Part shown: one piece after another, positions 21,203 through 31,830 of the stretch
Layout: each line of letters begins with the position of its first letter
Numbering within the stretch: the first letter of the stretch is position 1
NCBI GenBank assembly: GCA_963932145.1
Contig: OZ010581.1
Span: forward strand, 85,171,968-85,235,967
Reading direction: 5' to 3'
DNA length: 64,000 bases
Source: Acanthosepion lycidas
Taxonomy: Eukaryota; Mollusca; Cephalopoda; Sepiida; Sepiidae
Notes under the pieces: generated by a model
Told to the model about the DNA's origin: nothing
The model's database searches: none
The model's input: the letters and a program-made list of their open reading frames with translations, nothing else
Translations under genes and position numbers: made by a program

Positions 21203-22090
21203 CTATGACAAATAGTGTAGCGTTTCGCGTTTTTTTTTTTCATTTAACGTGACGCTTGTAACAAATTCTCCAATGAATTGTATTTTTTCTCCCGTCACTG
21301 ACCTCGCGATTTTATTTGTTTTCATTAAAGTTGGTTTCCCCAACTTCTTCCACGTATGCAAATTTATGATAGATAGGTCGGAATCAGTGTCGAGTTGCAT
21401 TTTTATATTTTTATTACTTATTTCGACGGTAACAAATTTTCTGGTTATTCCATCGTTCACCTCGTCGGACTTTAATTTTCTTATTTTATTGTCTTTATTT
21501 TTTGACCTGCAGTGTGAGCTTTTATGAGCCACTCTTTCACAGTTGAAACATTTTTTATTCATAAAATTGCAATATCTGTACCAGTGAAGTTCACCGCAAG
21601 CAAAACATGGCTTCGGGAGTTTTTGTTTATTTTTCTCTGGTATTTCACTTTTGGCTTGATAATCTGCAAATTTAGAATTCTTTTTGGTAGACTGACTTTC
21701 TTTTTTGTAGCGTATTTTCCTTACATGCGAAACGCCAGACTGTTCTATCTTTTTCGAATCTTTCTTTACGCTAACATATCTTGTGCAGTCTTCTGCCAAA
21801 CTCTGTATCGTAATCCTTGGTTGGTTTTCCAATTTTGACAGTATTAATTTCCTCAACTCTGCGTCACTTTCCGATACCAGCCCTTGAACAAGCACTAAGC
21901 ACTTAAAATTGTCAGCGCTTAACCCTGCTAGCTTGAATTCTTCACAATGTTTATTCACATTGGCTGCGTACGTTATATAGTCTTGTTCGTCATCTTTCAT
22001 CAGATTCAAACATTTCCACCTCTTGTGAAACAAAGATGTCTTTTTACTAAATAATTTACTTAATATATTTACCGCCTCGGTAAAAGTCAA
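21203..22090 (-). pseudogene. gypsy gag C-terminus, two zinc knuckles and protease start
   Basis: A 295-codon open frame. The capsid-like part (residues ~1-110) has YITYAANVNKHCEEF and LVQGLVSESDAELRKLIL. Knuckle 1, CFACGELHWYRYC (CX2CX3HX4C), lies near residues 162-174 and knuckle 2, CFNCERVAHKSSHC (CX2CX4HX4C), near 181-194. The aspartic protease begins at MQLDTDSDLSIINLHTW, where family members have DTGS; the Gly to Asp change at the catalytic loop should kill the protease. Continuity with the upstream gag ORF (22534-22115) is broken by a stop between 22115 and 22090. Confidence 0.75.
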
Positions 22091-22114
22091 CTCGCTAGTT
22101 TGTTTCGGTAAAAT

Positions 22115-22534
22115 TTAGTTTACCAATTTGTTATGCTCAGCAGTTCCTAACTTGCTTAAAAGAAGTCTAACCTTCTTTCCTTCAGACCACGAGTCCGTAT
22201 ATTTTTTATAATACTCCTCAAAAGTTATCTTTTCATCTGGACTGTACGTGAATATTTCAATTGAATTCCATATTGTATTCTCTGGGAAATAATCATTTGG
22301 TAGATTTTTCTCTTTCCTCTTTTCAGTTATTTCCAGAATTTTGTTTTGAAACTCCTTATGCCTCTGTTCCATTTCTCGTTGAAACTGCATCTGTCTATTA
22401 AAAGTTTCCTCCTGTAGTTGCATCTGGAATGTTTTCTGTTGCTCTAATATTGTCATCTGTTGTTCCGTCTGAAACTTTAAAAAATCCTGGAATATATTTT
22501 TGCATTCCTCCATCTTCGCAAAAAGTTTACACAA
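22115..22534 (-). pseudogene. gypsy gag N-terminus, coiled coil
   Basis: 139 codons starting at 22534. Residues ~15-85 are a Gln/Glu/Lys-rich predicted coiled coil (TILEQQKTFQMQLQEETFNR). A capsid-like segment with FTYSPDEKITFEEYYKKYTD and SEGKKVRLLLSKLGTAEHNK follows, as in K02A2.6-type gag. It ends at a stop, and the next frame (22090) continues the capsid, so one stop or frameshift separates the two halves. Confidence 0.7.
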
Positions 22535-22749
22535 TGCTTAATATTGTAGAAGGGGGGGTTCTAAATGAATTTGCAAATCATGACCTATTTGAGCAAACTG
22601 TCTTATCGAGAAAAAAAAATTCTTTTCTCAGTTGAGAATACGACTGATTTTTTCGTCGCTAAGTTGACATCTTGTCTTTCGAAAAACTTTGTCAATTTTT
22701 TTTTCCTCTTGTCTTTCGAAAAACTTTACCAAGTTTTTTTTTTTTTTTT

Positions 22750-23193
22750 TTAATGTGAATCCGAGATGTTGTCGCCGAAATTTGTGACGTGCAAGTTCTT
22801 TTTTCCTTTTCCTCCGTATGAGTAAGAATTTCGTCACCAAATAATGTGGCGAGCGAATTTTTTTTCTTCCACCGTATGAATCCGAATCCCTTCGCCGAAT
22901 AATACTGTGGCGAACGAAAATTTTTTTTTTTTCATATGAGTTTGAATACTAGAACTTTCTTTTTTTGTTATGGCGGGTGAAATTTTTTTTTCTCTTCCAC
23001 CGTATGAATTTCGAATGCTCGTGGGTAAGTGTGTTATGGAGTACGAATGTTTTTCTTCCTTCGTATGAATCCGAATACTGTCGCCAAGTGTCGTATGGCG
23101 TACGAAAATTTTTCTTCCTCCGTATGAGTTCGAATCCCTCGTCGCCAAGTTGTTATGTAGTACGAAAGGTTTTTCTTCTTTTTTTTGCCAAGT
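22750..23193 (-). repeat. Tandem array of ~60-bp leader modules with PBS-like and LTR-end-like sequence
   Basis: About seven to eight imperfect units recur at spacings of roughly 58-67 bases; CGTATGA-type landmarks lie near 22815, 22873, 22933, 23000, 23061 and 23119. On the plus strand each unit runs CGTATGAnTyCGAAT, then a GTCGCCAAG-like segment, then TGTTATG-like or TGTGGCG-like bases, then TACGAAAA and a T/C tract. The clearest unit (23119-23160) joins a tRNA-complementary segment to TGTTATGTAGT, a copy of the LTR end. The array fills the leader between the 5' LTR and gag. Confidence 0.75.
23128..23147 (-). other. Primer-binding site, displaced from the LTR
   Basis: On the minus strand this reads TGGCGACGAGGGATTCGAAC. 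It starts with the TGG that pairs with tRNA CCA, and its complement looks like the 3' end of a tRNA (TTCGAATC T-loop, CTCGTCG acceptor end). That end resembles serine tRNA(GCU), an inference from memory. The copy directly abutting the 5' LTR (23179-23193) retains only TGGC before running into A-rich sequence, so the usable site is 47 bases inside. Confidence 0.55.
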
Positions 23194-23466
23194 TGTTATG
23201 TAGTGGTTTCACAGTGGAGGCTTGTATTTGTACTAAGTCGGTCCTAAAATAGGTTCGACGTACAAAACGTTAGGAACTTGATATATAATAGGTAATGACG
23301 CAGTAATCTAGTTGTGGTGGCTGATACTTTAATATCCGACTAACGGTCGTCCTACATCGACCGACTGACCAACTCTCTGAGCGACTCCGCGACTGCTACT
23401 GCTACTCCTACTTATTATAGGTGGGAGAGTCTATTAACTATAGAATAGGCGTGTTCCACTATAACA
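23194..23466 (-). repeat. LTR (5' LTR on the minus strand)
   Basis: On the plus strand it runs TGTTATGTAGTGG...CCACTATAACA, an inverted terminal repeat. It matches 20008-20272 closely. The outer flank is CCACATGG, which does not match the six bases before the other LTR (TGCGTGG), so no clear target duplication is seen. Confidence 0.85.
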
Positions 23467-23524
23467 CCACATGGAAAGTTCGTTGTCCTCGAGGCTAGTT
23501 TTGTTTGTAGTAATGTTATACCGC

Positions 23525-24583
23525 TGTTGTCTAACTACTTTCGCCCCATCCCCTCAACCTCCGACGTCTTACTCTCTGGGCCGAGTTTGTCTACTCGGTC
23601 TTAACCGAATTAAGGGAGTGACCGTAGGTCCCCTGAACATCCGTAGATCATTCAACCGGTCCGCTGATTTAAGCCTGCTTCCTGTCTACGTAGTGTTTGG
23701 ATTGATCCAGAAAGCAGAAGTGATGTTCATCCATTCACGGTCGACTGAAGATGTAGACACGGCTGGAGAGTCTGTGCTAAGAAATTTAGAATGAACACCG
23801 CCAAAATATATATATCTGCAGTAAGCCAAACAAACAACAATTCAATGGTTGAATTGTTAATGTCTTTTATATAGCAGAAAAATTAGTTTAGAAAAGAAAC
23901 GGGTTACAGAAAAGAAAATAATTGACATAAAAACTCATACACTGGATTCTAGACAGAGAGTCGGTTGTGATTAGCTTGTTGTGTAATCGTCTCAGAATGA
24001 TATGCGTCTCTTGATTATTATAGCATGTTTGACGTTTCTGTCTCCAGTGGTAGCATTAATAGTGGCAGTATTAGTAATCCTCGTGGTAGCAATAATAGTA
24101 GCAGTAGTAGTCTTAGACGTTGGAGGAGTAATTCACTTCTTCAGCAAAATATGTTAGCGGGTGTTTGGTTCCAATTCTCTGACGTCACCCCCAATCTCCG
24201 ACCTCTCTCTCCAGCTCGACATCAGACCAGCTAACCACTCTGTCAACAGATTTCTGTGCGCGTTTATATAGATACGCCTTGCTGATAACAAATTGACCCT
24301 TGGTCCGTACGCAATTATCATGAGTGTCGCTGTCAACCCAAAACCATGTGAGTTTCAAAGTTCTCATAGCCAGAGTAAGATCTATTTCAATTTTAACCGA
24401 CATAAATTATTTCGATCACTTCTCATAGTCTTATCTAATGACCCAATTCCAAATGGGCGAGATCAGGTTTTCTTCAGTAAACAAAATTGTTCTGATCTAA
24501 TTTCGCTGTTCAAATCTACTCCAATTTCAATAAAAAAAAAAAAATATGTGTGTGAGTGTTTGTGTGTTTCCCAAACTGTCACA
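23525..24583 (-). repeat. ~1.06-kb LTR-like repeat A (related to 27779-28675)
   Basis: Matches the block at 27779-28675 along its length, sharing the words TCTACTCGGTCTTAACCGAA, TGGTCGACTGAAGATGTAGA and CGCGTTTATATAGATA. Read on the minus strand it would start TGTGACAG... and end ...GTTAGACAACA, i.e. TG...CA. A TATAAACG lies near 24268-24261 on the minus strand. There is no polypurine tract next to its upstream end, so it looks like a solo LTR of the same family as block B. Confidence 0.6.
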
Positions 24584-26329
24584 TTTGACTATATGTTCTT
24601 TTGCTTACTAGGCGTTATGTAAGTCGTGATATAGACGACGTGTCAGAAGCAATTCTATGGGGGCGAGAAGTTTACCTCTTCCTAACCAATCTTATTCATT
24701 GAGCATCAGCTTAAAGTCTAGATTAGGACGGAAATGAAACGACTTGGACTTGAAGTGGCATTTTGATGCCTGTTAGGTATAAATGATACTGGGAATTGAT
24801 GGAGTGAACATTGGCAACACTGCCCCAAATAGGGTAGTTTTGGGCTTGTTTTGTTCTTTAGTTTTTCACCGTCAAGTTAACTTAGCAAGGGGATATATGC
24901 TTATTGGCCCCTTTTATTTTTCCCCACATTTTCTTTAGTTTAATTCCTCCTCCTCTCCAGAGATGTCAGATGGATGCGGGGCACCTTTCGTGTTTCGGGT
25001 GTGGTTTTCGTAGTTGTTATTGTGTTTGAATGACTGTGTGTTTGATTGAGTGGTAGAATGAATGAGTGTTTTGACTGTTTAAGCCCCGTATCAATTTCGT
25101 CCAGTTAACTAATGTTTCTGTCACATTTAGGGATTGTGGTGGGGTTTTATTACTCTTACGGGGTGCCATTTTGTCCTATTTCTTTACCCTTATACTATAA
25201 AATACAAAATCTAACTTAAAATGATGGCTTAAATCTGTAGCTACTAGATGCTCTTTTTACCATCCAAAAAGCTCCCATTCACCAAACCCTTTAGATTTCG
25301 TAATAATAGAAAGAAACTTTCTAGAAGTCTCTAGAAACTTCTACTGGGTTCTAGTGGGTACAAAAAACATATATAGTTCGTACCAACTAATTAGTTGCCT
25401 CTTGAACCCGGAGTCTTTGTCATTTTTCTGACCAGGATCGACCGGTGTTTGCAACTGTCTGTCACTAACGTTCCTGCTTTTTTTGTTAAGTTCCTTTTTA
25501 TTTTCCATTTTCTACGTTCATTTTACAGACCTTTTCGCCAAAGTTTGATTTTTTTTCATTTTACTTTATCCATTTTTGCTTCTTTTCTTTTATTAATTAA
25601 TTTTGTTCTTTATTCTTTTTTTTATTTTTGTAACCCTCCACAAAATCTTAATATTTCTTTGTTTCTAGGTGTTTATTTATTTCTTGTTTTTCTTTTCAAA
25701 TATCTTTTAAGTCTGTGTTTTCTCGATAATCGTTCTGGTTTTCACGTTTATTTTTTTAATCTGTCTTTGTGTTTCGTTCGTTTTTTGTTGGCCGTACGTT
25801 ATTTTAACGCCGGCCATATTGAAAAATTTGTTTATTTTTATTACGTGTTGTTCCGTGTTTTTTGCTGCTTATCGTTATAATTTATTTTGTGACGCTTACT
25901 TGTTTTACCTTTGTCTTTATCGTTTATTTTTAATTTCTTCATTTTTGCCTCGTCTGTCTTTTGCATAATCTTTTGTACGTACTACTGTTTTGTGTATTCT
26001 TTTTTCTTTTGTCTCACCTCTAGGTGAACTTGGTTTATTAAGCTTATTTATTAATCTACTGTTTTTTACGTGAACCTTGTTTATTTGTTCCATAAGGTTT
26101 ATTTCTTTTTCCTACCACCCCTCCCCTTCCCTTTCTTCTTACACTTCAAAAAAAAATTCCGTCCTTTACTATTAGAAAGAAAAAAAAATTGCCGACATAA
26201 AGGAAGACTGTAAAAAAACGTTTACTTTCAATTTAAAACGACCCGCCGGACAAACATAATTCAGAAGAGTATCCGGTGTTGACAAGTTCTCCCGTGAACA
26301 AGGAGGCTTTCAACAGACAAAAAAAACCT
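24584..26329. other. T-rich region without recognised genes
   Basis: The first part (24.6-25.4 kb) shows no similarity I recognise. From 25.4 to 26.15 kb the sequence is strongly T-rich, and a TATATAG lies near 25370. This may be the 5' UTR of the LINE that follows. The 161-codon hydrophobic frame at 25395-25880 is a by-product of the T-richness. Confidence 0.4.
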
Positions 26330-27778
26330 GCACCAAATTAAAAATAAGGAAGCCAAAAAGGTTTCAACTGAAAGTATGGAAGCCAATAATGACAAAATTG
26401 CTAATGCGGAGACCGGGAAACCGATCTGTTGTTGGAAGTCCCCCCACTCAAAATGCATAATCGATATAGCAGAGTTCTTGGAGCAAGCCAAGAGTTACAC
26501 ACACCTTGTTGTAGAAGGTGAACTCTTGGAAGACCCCCAAGAATTAAAGAAGACCGAGAGAAGAATAGTTTCGGCCGACAAGTATTTGCGCAAAATTTGT
26601 TGTCCGACGAAAAACGCAGTGGTGAAATCACTGGAGTCCATGGGGTTTATTTAACCCACATAGAATTGTTAAAGGTGATGTTTTCTTCATGTGGGACGTC
26701 TTGCTACCCACACCGGAAAATTGCATGGAGGCAGCAAGTCGAGATCTTGTAACAAAAGATTTTATACTGCGGACTGAGTACATGGTCCCTCCTCAGGTTA
26801 TCGGGGAACACCTAGCTGGAAGTCAGGCTCCAGTCGATCAAAATACCCCTCTGACTACGTCTTCAGATTCCGCCTCGTTTGTAATGGACATGCCAGCTTC
26901 GGGGACTGCTGTGGTAAAACCCCCGGTCGGGTCTAGACCTAAGCCCCCATTCCCCGAAGAGCCATCGGTGCAGTTGTGGAGAATGGAGAGGGGTAATTGC
27001 TGGCTGCTGGTAAAACCAAAGGGAAGCGCCAGACAGCAGGTCCTCAGTCCCCTGAAGCCCCCGGGACAAAAGGCATGAACAGTCCCACTCCCTCTATCAA
27101 TATTAAGAGAGGCGCCTAGTCTCCAATTTGACATTCAATGAGAAACAAAAGACTTTCGACCAGGATATGAAAAAACAGAAAAAATAAAACTTTTAAAAGA
27201 CAAACTGGACAAGCAAAGACAAAAAAAACACTCTTTCTTTTATGGCCATTCCCTCCACATCCTCTGCCTCACCCCCATTCTCAACAGTCACATTATTCCC
27301 ATTCCTTATCCCCTCTCAGTAGAGACCCTAGCTTCTTCAGCCAAACCCCCTCTTATACACCTCGTCATACTCATAGTCCTTCCCCCATCAAGAAACCTGA
27401 AATGCCACCCACTGCCACCAAAACACAGAGAAGCCCTACTCTAGATTCAAAAGAAAAACGGAAAAAATCAAATAAATACATATATAATTTAGGGAAGGAT
27501 ATTTGCCGCATTTCCCCAGCCCAGGCCGAAAGAGCCCGTGACTATAGAAATAGAATAAAAGATTGAAAATATTTCCTGCCAGTCAAGCAGTATGCTGACA
27601 AGGATGTAGAAGAGCCTGAAAACTTTCCCGAAGCTCAGAATCCTAACTGTTATTAGGACTGGAACGGGGGTACGGCAGATATGATCAATGGTTGATGTGG
27701 TCATCGTCTCATTTAAAGTGATGCCACAAATCGCAATCGTAGAAAACAAGCTTAATTGCTTGAAACAGTTTTGTGCAG
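26330..27778 (+). mobile_element. L1/Tx1-like LINE, copy 3 (ORF1 only)
   Basis: Same subfamily as copy 2. Reads CCWKSPHSKCIIDIAEFLEQ and AKSYTHLVVEGELLED at 26430-26530. A MWDVLLPTPENC segment near 26689 matches MWDILM-type segments of ORF1 at 38.36 and 47.94 kb. The Pro/Lys-rich tail at 27.3-27.65 kb has KKPEMPPTATK and ISPAQAERARDYRNRIKD. The block is cut at 27778 by repeat B, so ORF2 is absent. Frames are interrupted after 26654. Confidence 0.6.
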
Positions 27779-28675
27779 GTCTAACATTTTCGCCCCGGCT
27801 CGTCAACCTCGGGCGTCTTACTCTCAGGGTTGAGGTGTCTACTCGGTCTTAACCGAACTTAAGGGAGTGGCCATAGGTCCCCTGAGCATCCGTAGATTAT
27901 TCGACCGGTCCGCTGGTTTAACCCAGCTTCTTGTCCACGTTGTGATTTGTTTGATCCAGAAAGTGATGTCCGTCATTAATGGTCGACTGAAGATGTAGAC
28001 ACGGCTGGGGAATCTGTGCTAAGAAATTTAGAATGCAGCAAAAAAAAATTAATATCTGCAGAAAGCCGGAAAAACATCAATTCAATGATTGAATTGGTAA
28101 TGTCTTTTATATAACAGAAAAGAATAGAGAAGAGAAACAGGTTACAGAAAAGAAAAGTAAAAACAACAAAAAACTCATACACTGAATTCTAGACAGAGAG
28201 AGAGAGAGAGTGTTGTTGTTAAATATTCTCAGAACGATATATGACTCTTGCGATGGAGGGATAAAGATTTCTCTTCCCGACGCTCACTCTCTTCTCTCTT
28301 CAAGAATTTTCTCCCGTCTGTCTTTTTCAGCATAACTACGCGTTTATATAGATAAACCCGGTTGGTTATAACTGACCCTCGGCCCTACTACTTCGCACGC
28401 GATTATCACGGGGTTCTGGCTGCTTCAACCAAAATCATGTTAATTCCAAAGTTCCTTCTAGCTTACTCAGCTCTATTTCAATTTTTAATCGATAAAAATT
28501 ATTTTGACCATTTCCATTGTCTTCTGATGACCCAGATTCAATGGGTACAACTTCTGCCCTAGATCAGATTTCCACATCAGTAAACAAAATGCTCTGATTT
28601 AATTTCGCTATTCAAATCTATGAAATCTAAAAAACACGTGTGTGTGTGTGTTTCCCAGACTCTGTCTCTGTCACA
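27779..28675 (-). repeat. ~0.9-kb LTR-like repeat B, probable 3' LTR of the env-bearing element
   Basis: Close relative of block A. On the minus strand it starts TGTGACAGAGACAGAG, just after a purine-rich tract at 28693-28676. That is the arrangement expected for a 3' LTR of a minus-strand element lying to its right. A TATAAACG box (minus strand) lies near 28349-28341. GT/CA repeats near 28640 and a GA run at 28196-28210 are internal microsatellites. Confidence 0.6.
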
Positions 28676-28693
28676 TTTCCTTCCCTACCTATC
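28676..28693 (-). other. Polypurine tract of the env-bearing element
   Basis: On the minus strand GATAGGTAGGGAAGGAAA directly precedes the TGTGACAG start of repeat B. Position and composition fit a plus-strand primer tract. Confidence 0.55.
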
Positions 28694-29203
28694 TGTCATT
28701 TACTAGTAAATGGCACACAAGCTTTCATATCAACAAAATAAGAGAAAACCCAGTCCAACATGTTTCTTACTACGGGGCTACTTAAACATACGTCTCTTCC
28801 AGCATGCAAGGGTAGAGTCCTCAGTTCTTCTTTATTATGCCCATTTACATTTTCATTGTCCTTACGACACATGTACATGCAACTTTCGGGTAAAGTTCAC
28901 TGTTTTGGTGTTCTTGTGCAATAGAACCTTTTCACATAATTCACTAGTTCGAGGGTTCTTTTTTTTTTCTTTCGAAGTTTGCAACACCAATTATTTCAGT
29001 CTCATTACTAAAAATAAAAATAAAAAATTTCATTTAGTTCGTAAATCTCTCCCTCCGATATTGTCTCGGCTTCACAACAGGCTTTGTCGAATCTTTTGTT
29101 GGTTCAGGTCCTTCCACAACAATCGTGGACTCTTCTTCAATATCAGTTGAGGGTCCCAATGCACTCGGTAAAGTACACTAACTGGAATCCCTCGTTCACT
29201 CAT
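28694..29203. other. Spacer between env-like ORF and 3' LTR
   Basis: The stretch would be the 3' untranslated region of the element. No further coding similarity is recognised on either strand; the 146-codon plus-strand frame at 28710-29150 has no recognisable features. Confidence 0.4.
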
Positions 29204-29870
29204 TCACTCCCATGCCAGTTTATTCTGCTCGGTCGACAACACCGCACGCCTCTTCAACCACCACCAAACCAGCAAGGCCACGGCTATCATTAGTATAATT
29301 TCCACAACGGTCGGCCAGGTTATTATAGCAACCGAATTCTCTCTCCAGCCCGAATTCGGTGTACCTATCCTATCTAAGTCCGACTTCAACCGTCCAAGAT
29401 CAATCTTATCGATTGGCTTTAACAACGTCGGCATCTTTTCTAGCGTCATCTTAGGAACCTCTCTTACAATGGGCTCCCACAATTCCGTCCATCAACTGGT
29501 ATTCGTTCCTACCAGCTCTAACAAAGCCTCATTCTCTTCAAACTTCTCTTCTGCTTGGTAGTAGGGGGTAAAGAGATAGATGAACCATGAGCTCCACAAC
29601 CAATGAGTAGCTCTACAAAAAACAAAGGGGGAAGACACTGGTTGCTTTAAGTAACATTACACTAGACAACACTAGTTCGAGGGTTCTCTGACAATGATCT
29701 CTAATTCCCTTATTTTTCTTAAATAAATCTAGTACACACAGATTGTGACTACCTGTCACGTAAATTGAACTTACAGAACCACAGATACCTAAGGTATCAT
29801 TCTTGCATTTTTCTGCTATAGCATAAACTCTGTCCTGGCTAGATTTAGGGTAACAAATACCATCTCTACC
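29204..29870 (-). pseudogene. Envelope-like membrane protein remnant, C-terminal part
   Basis: The 92-codon frame 29482-29204 has a charged stretch, then a strongly hydrophobic segment of about 20 residues (roughly residues 52-72, ending in a run of Trp), then a short basic cytoplasmic-like tail (LKRR...). This is the layout of the membrane anchor of retroviral or errantivirus-like envelope proteins. Upstream, about 29870-29610, a second frame is open and Cys-containing, and a third frame leads into the anchor, so frameshifts and at least one stop break the gene. Position just upstream of the polypurine tract and LTR supports an env role. Assignment rests on topology and position; no family motif was recognised. 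Confidence 0.5.
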
Positions 29871-29879
29871 TTGTACCTA

Positions 29880-30500
29880 ACCACCGCTCCTAACATCGGC
29901 CTTAGGGAAGGGGAAGATTCATTACCTCATAAATTTCAAAGGTACTGTCTCTGTCCAGTAATGGAACCGGCATTCTTTTTCATCACTACCTTGGGACCCC
30001 GGGGGCTCCTACCTACACTCTCTCTTATTCTAGCTGGTCGGAGCCGCCTCTATGGCTCTGGCCAGGCTGACTTCAGAACATCGCTACTCAGGTCCCTGTC
30101 ATTCAACGAGTCCACATACACATCGGCCCAAAAGGCCTGAATAGGACCATTGTCTCAAGTCGCCAACTCCGGAAAAGCTAAAGTCGCTAGCCCCGCGATT
30201 CTTTCCCCCAATTCCTCATTAGTCTCTCCTTCTTGTTGCTGTAGCCGGAATAAATTCCTGAGTGCCTCAATGGCCGTACGCTCACTTGCGCATTGCTGCA
30301 CCAGAGCGGATTTAAGCTCGGTCCACGTCAGGGCCTGGTTTTCTTTGTACCACTCCCTATGAACTTGGACACCTGCCCCGCTGCAGCGTTGTAAGCTAGG
30401 AGCACTATTTCTTGTGTGACACGCACCGGTGTGGTGACGGTCGCAGTCCAGTGCCAATATGTGACGTCCACTGGTCGCGACGTCAATATATGACACTGCG
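29880..30500 (-). pseudogene. gypsy-like gag (capsid) remnant
   Basis: The main 113-codon frame 30496-30155 contains WYKENQALTWTELKSALVQQ and LRNLFRLQQQEGETNEELGE, matching the retrotransposon gag capsid pattern (W..LK..L...F, with a later QxxxE...F..R). Just upstream, near 30430-30375, a second frame reads LLAYNAAAGQVSKF, also gag-like, so a frameshift lies between the two. After the stop at 30155 the similarity continues as FWADVYVDSLNDRDL near 30130. No nucleocapsid knuckles follow it; the envelope-like frame comes next, so pol is missing here. Confidence 0.6.
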
Positions 30501-31219
30501 CCGTCGGCCCGTGGTCAACACCCAGTAACCGAAGTAACTACTTTGATCTCAAGTCTAACCTACCCATATTGTGATTTTGATCTTAGGTAGACGAAATCAA
30601 CCAGGCGTCGGGCCGTAGTGCAAGCTGAATCCGGGGTAAAGGTGATACCGAACAAGCATAAGTAAAAAAAAAAATTAAACAAACTCCAAAGGTTCAAATA
30701 TGTTGAGAAATAACAATTATCTTTATCTATCTGTTGAATACAGGAGTGTGTTTCTCTCCCAGCCCGTTTCTATGGATTCGTGACACTTTTTGCGTTTTTT
30801 AAGCGAGTTATGTTATCTTAAGTCGTTCGTCAATAAAAACTTGCTTTTGGTAGGAAGACTAAGTCGAGAGGACGTGGAAATCTTTCAGTCAGCTTCTGCG
30901 AGGCTGGTCTCCAACTGCAACTCAACTCTCCAACTTCTCAAACTAACTACAAACTCGAACTGCAATACTAACTCATCAGCTGCCTCCAGACGTTCGTTTA
31001 TATGGATACCGACCAAAACCCGGTGTGGGGGCCTGAGGTGGTTTGGGTTCCCGATAATTCTCGATTCCCAGCAAGAATTCTCTTTGTTCTTAGGCCAGGA
31101 AAATTAATTACTTCCTATTTTTGGAAGATTAATCACTTTCCATTTCGGGTGTTTCTCCCTCCTTTTCTCCACCTGGACGTTCCTGGCTGGACCTTACCCT
31201 GTCTCTCTCTGCCGTTTCT
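30501..31219 (-). other. Possible diverged LTR or leader with a TATA box
   Basis: On the minus strand CATATAAACGAACG lies at about 31003-30992, resembling the TATAAACG promoter region of repeats A and B. Downstream are a TTTTTATTG run and long A-rich tracts near 30670. A divergent 5' LTR ahead of the gag remnant would be expected here, but clear TG...CA ends and a primer-binding site were not found. Confidence 0.3.
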
Positions 31220-31760
31220 TCAATCACAATTCCTCCTCAGGTGCCCTGGTCTTCTACAAAACCAGCACCTTTCTTTTGGGCAGTTGACCGCAAAGTGGCC
31301 CACCTGACCACATATCCAACATTTTATGCTTCTTCTCTTTAACTGGGACATCCTCCTTCTTAGTTCGGGGGGGGGGGGGGCTGCCCTCTACCTAAGTGGC
31401 TCTCCTGGCCACATGTCCGACGTTTTACGTTCCTATTTTTTAACTGGGCCACCCTCTTAATTCCGGGGTGGGCCGCTGGCTTTTCCCTGGTTCTGTCTTT
31501 TGGGCACAGCCTTCTTTAAAAATATCGGTGGGGTACCCTTTTTTTATCCCACACCACTTGGCTAAATGTCTCTTCTTCCTACACCTAGTACACCTATGTT
31601 GCTCAAATTCTGGAGGCAATGCCTACTTTGTCGATAGTCCGCTGCTCTGTGGTCCTCATAACCACATGTCCAGCAGACCAGCCCATATCGACCTGGCGTG
31701 GGCTTATAAAACCCATGCGTTGTCGTCAAGCCTTTCTTTTGGGATCCTCTTCCCACATCT
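31220..31760 (-). pseudogene. Multi-CCHC zinc-knuckle ORF (nucleocapsid-like)
   Basis: Several CX2CX4HX4C knuckles can be read on the minus strand. CWTCGYEDHRAADY near 31676-31631 has lost its last Cys. CTRCRKKRHLAKWC near 31590-31551 follows, then a decayed TCGQESHLGRGQ near 31425-31385. CWICGQVGHFAVNC (31324-31281) and CWFCRRPGHLRRNC (31268-31227) come last, just before a stop at 31222-31220. Such arrays bind single-stranded nucleic acid. The frame changes between the first and second knuckles. It lies immediately downstream of an integrase C-terminus and upstream of a gag capsid, an unusual order for one element. Confidence 0.65.
31366..31380. repeat. G homopolymer run
   Basis: A run of about 13 G bases inside the CCHC ORF, a likely source of frameshifts and possibly of assembly error. 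Confidence 0.85.
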
Positions 31761-31830
31761 CAGGCTCCTCTACCTCTTGCTTGACCTTCCAATTCCACGC
31801 AGTGGCTCTCCCTCCTTTCCTCCTTTCTTC

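Larger units (their letters stand above)
20008..23466 (-). mobile_element. Ty3/gypsy LTR retrotransposon, internally deleted
   Basis: Two direct LTRs (20008-20272 and 23194-23466) flank, on the minus strand, a leader, gag with two zinc knuckles, a protease start, an RT start and a pol tail. The layout and the knuckle pair (CX2CX3HX4C then CX2CX4HX4C) resemble K02A2.6/Mag-like gypsy elements; that subfamily call is inference. Most of RT, RNase H and integrase is missing, because only about 0.8 kb of pol is left between 21.0 and 20.4 kb. No convincing target-site duplication was found. It sits in the ORF2 of LINE copy 2. Confidence 0.8.

Noticed and set aside
22750..23193. Regularly spaced repeats reminiscent of a CRISPR array
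   Set aside because: Units are tandem and diverged without unique spacers, contain retrotransposon PBS and LTR sequence, and the genome is eukaryotic.
20001..23474. Target-site duplication of the gypsy element
   Set aside because: The bases before the left LTR (TGCGTGG) and after the right LTR (CCACATGG) do not match as a direct repeat.
25395..25880. A 161-codon, strongly hydrophobic open frame
   Set aside because: Composition follows from a T-rich tract (Phe/Leu codons). There is no protein-like pattern and it lies in a probable LINE 5' zone.
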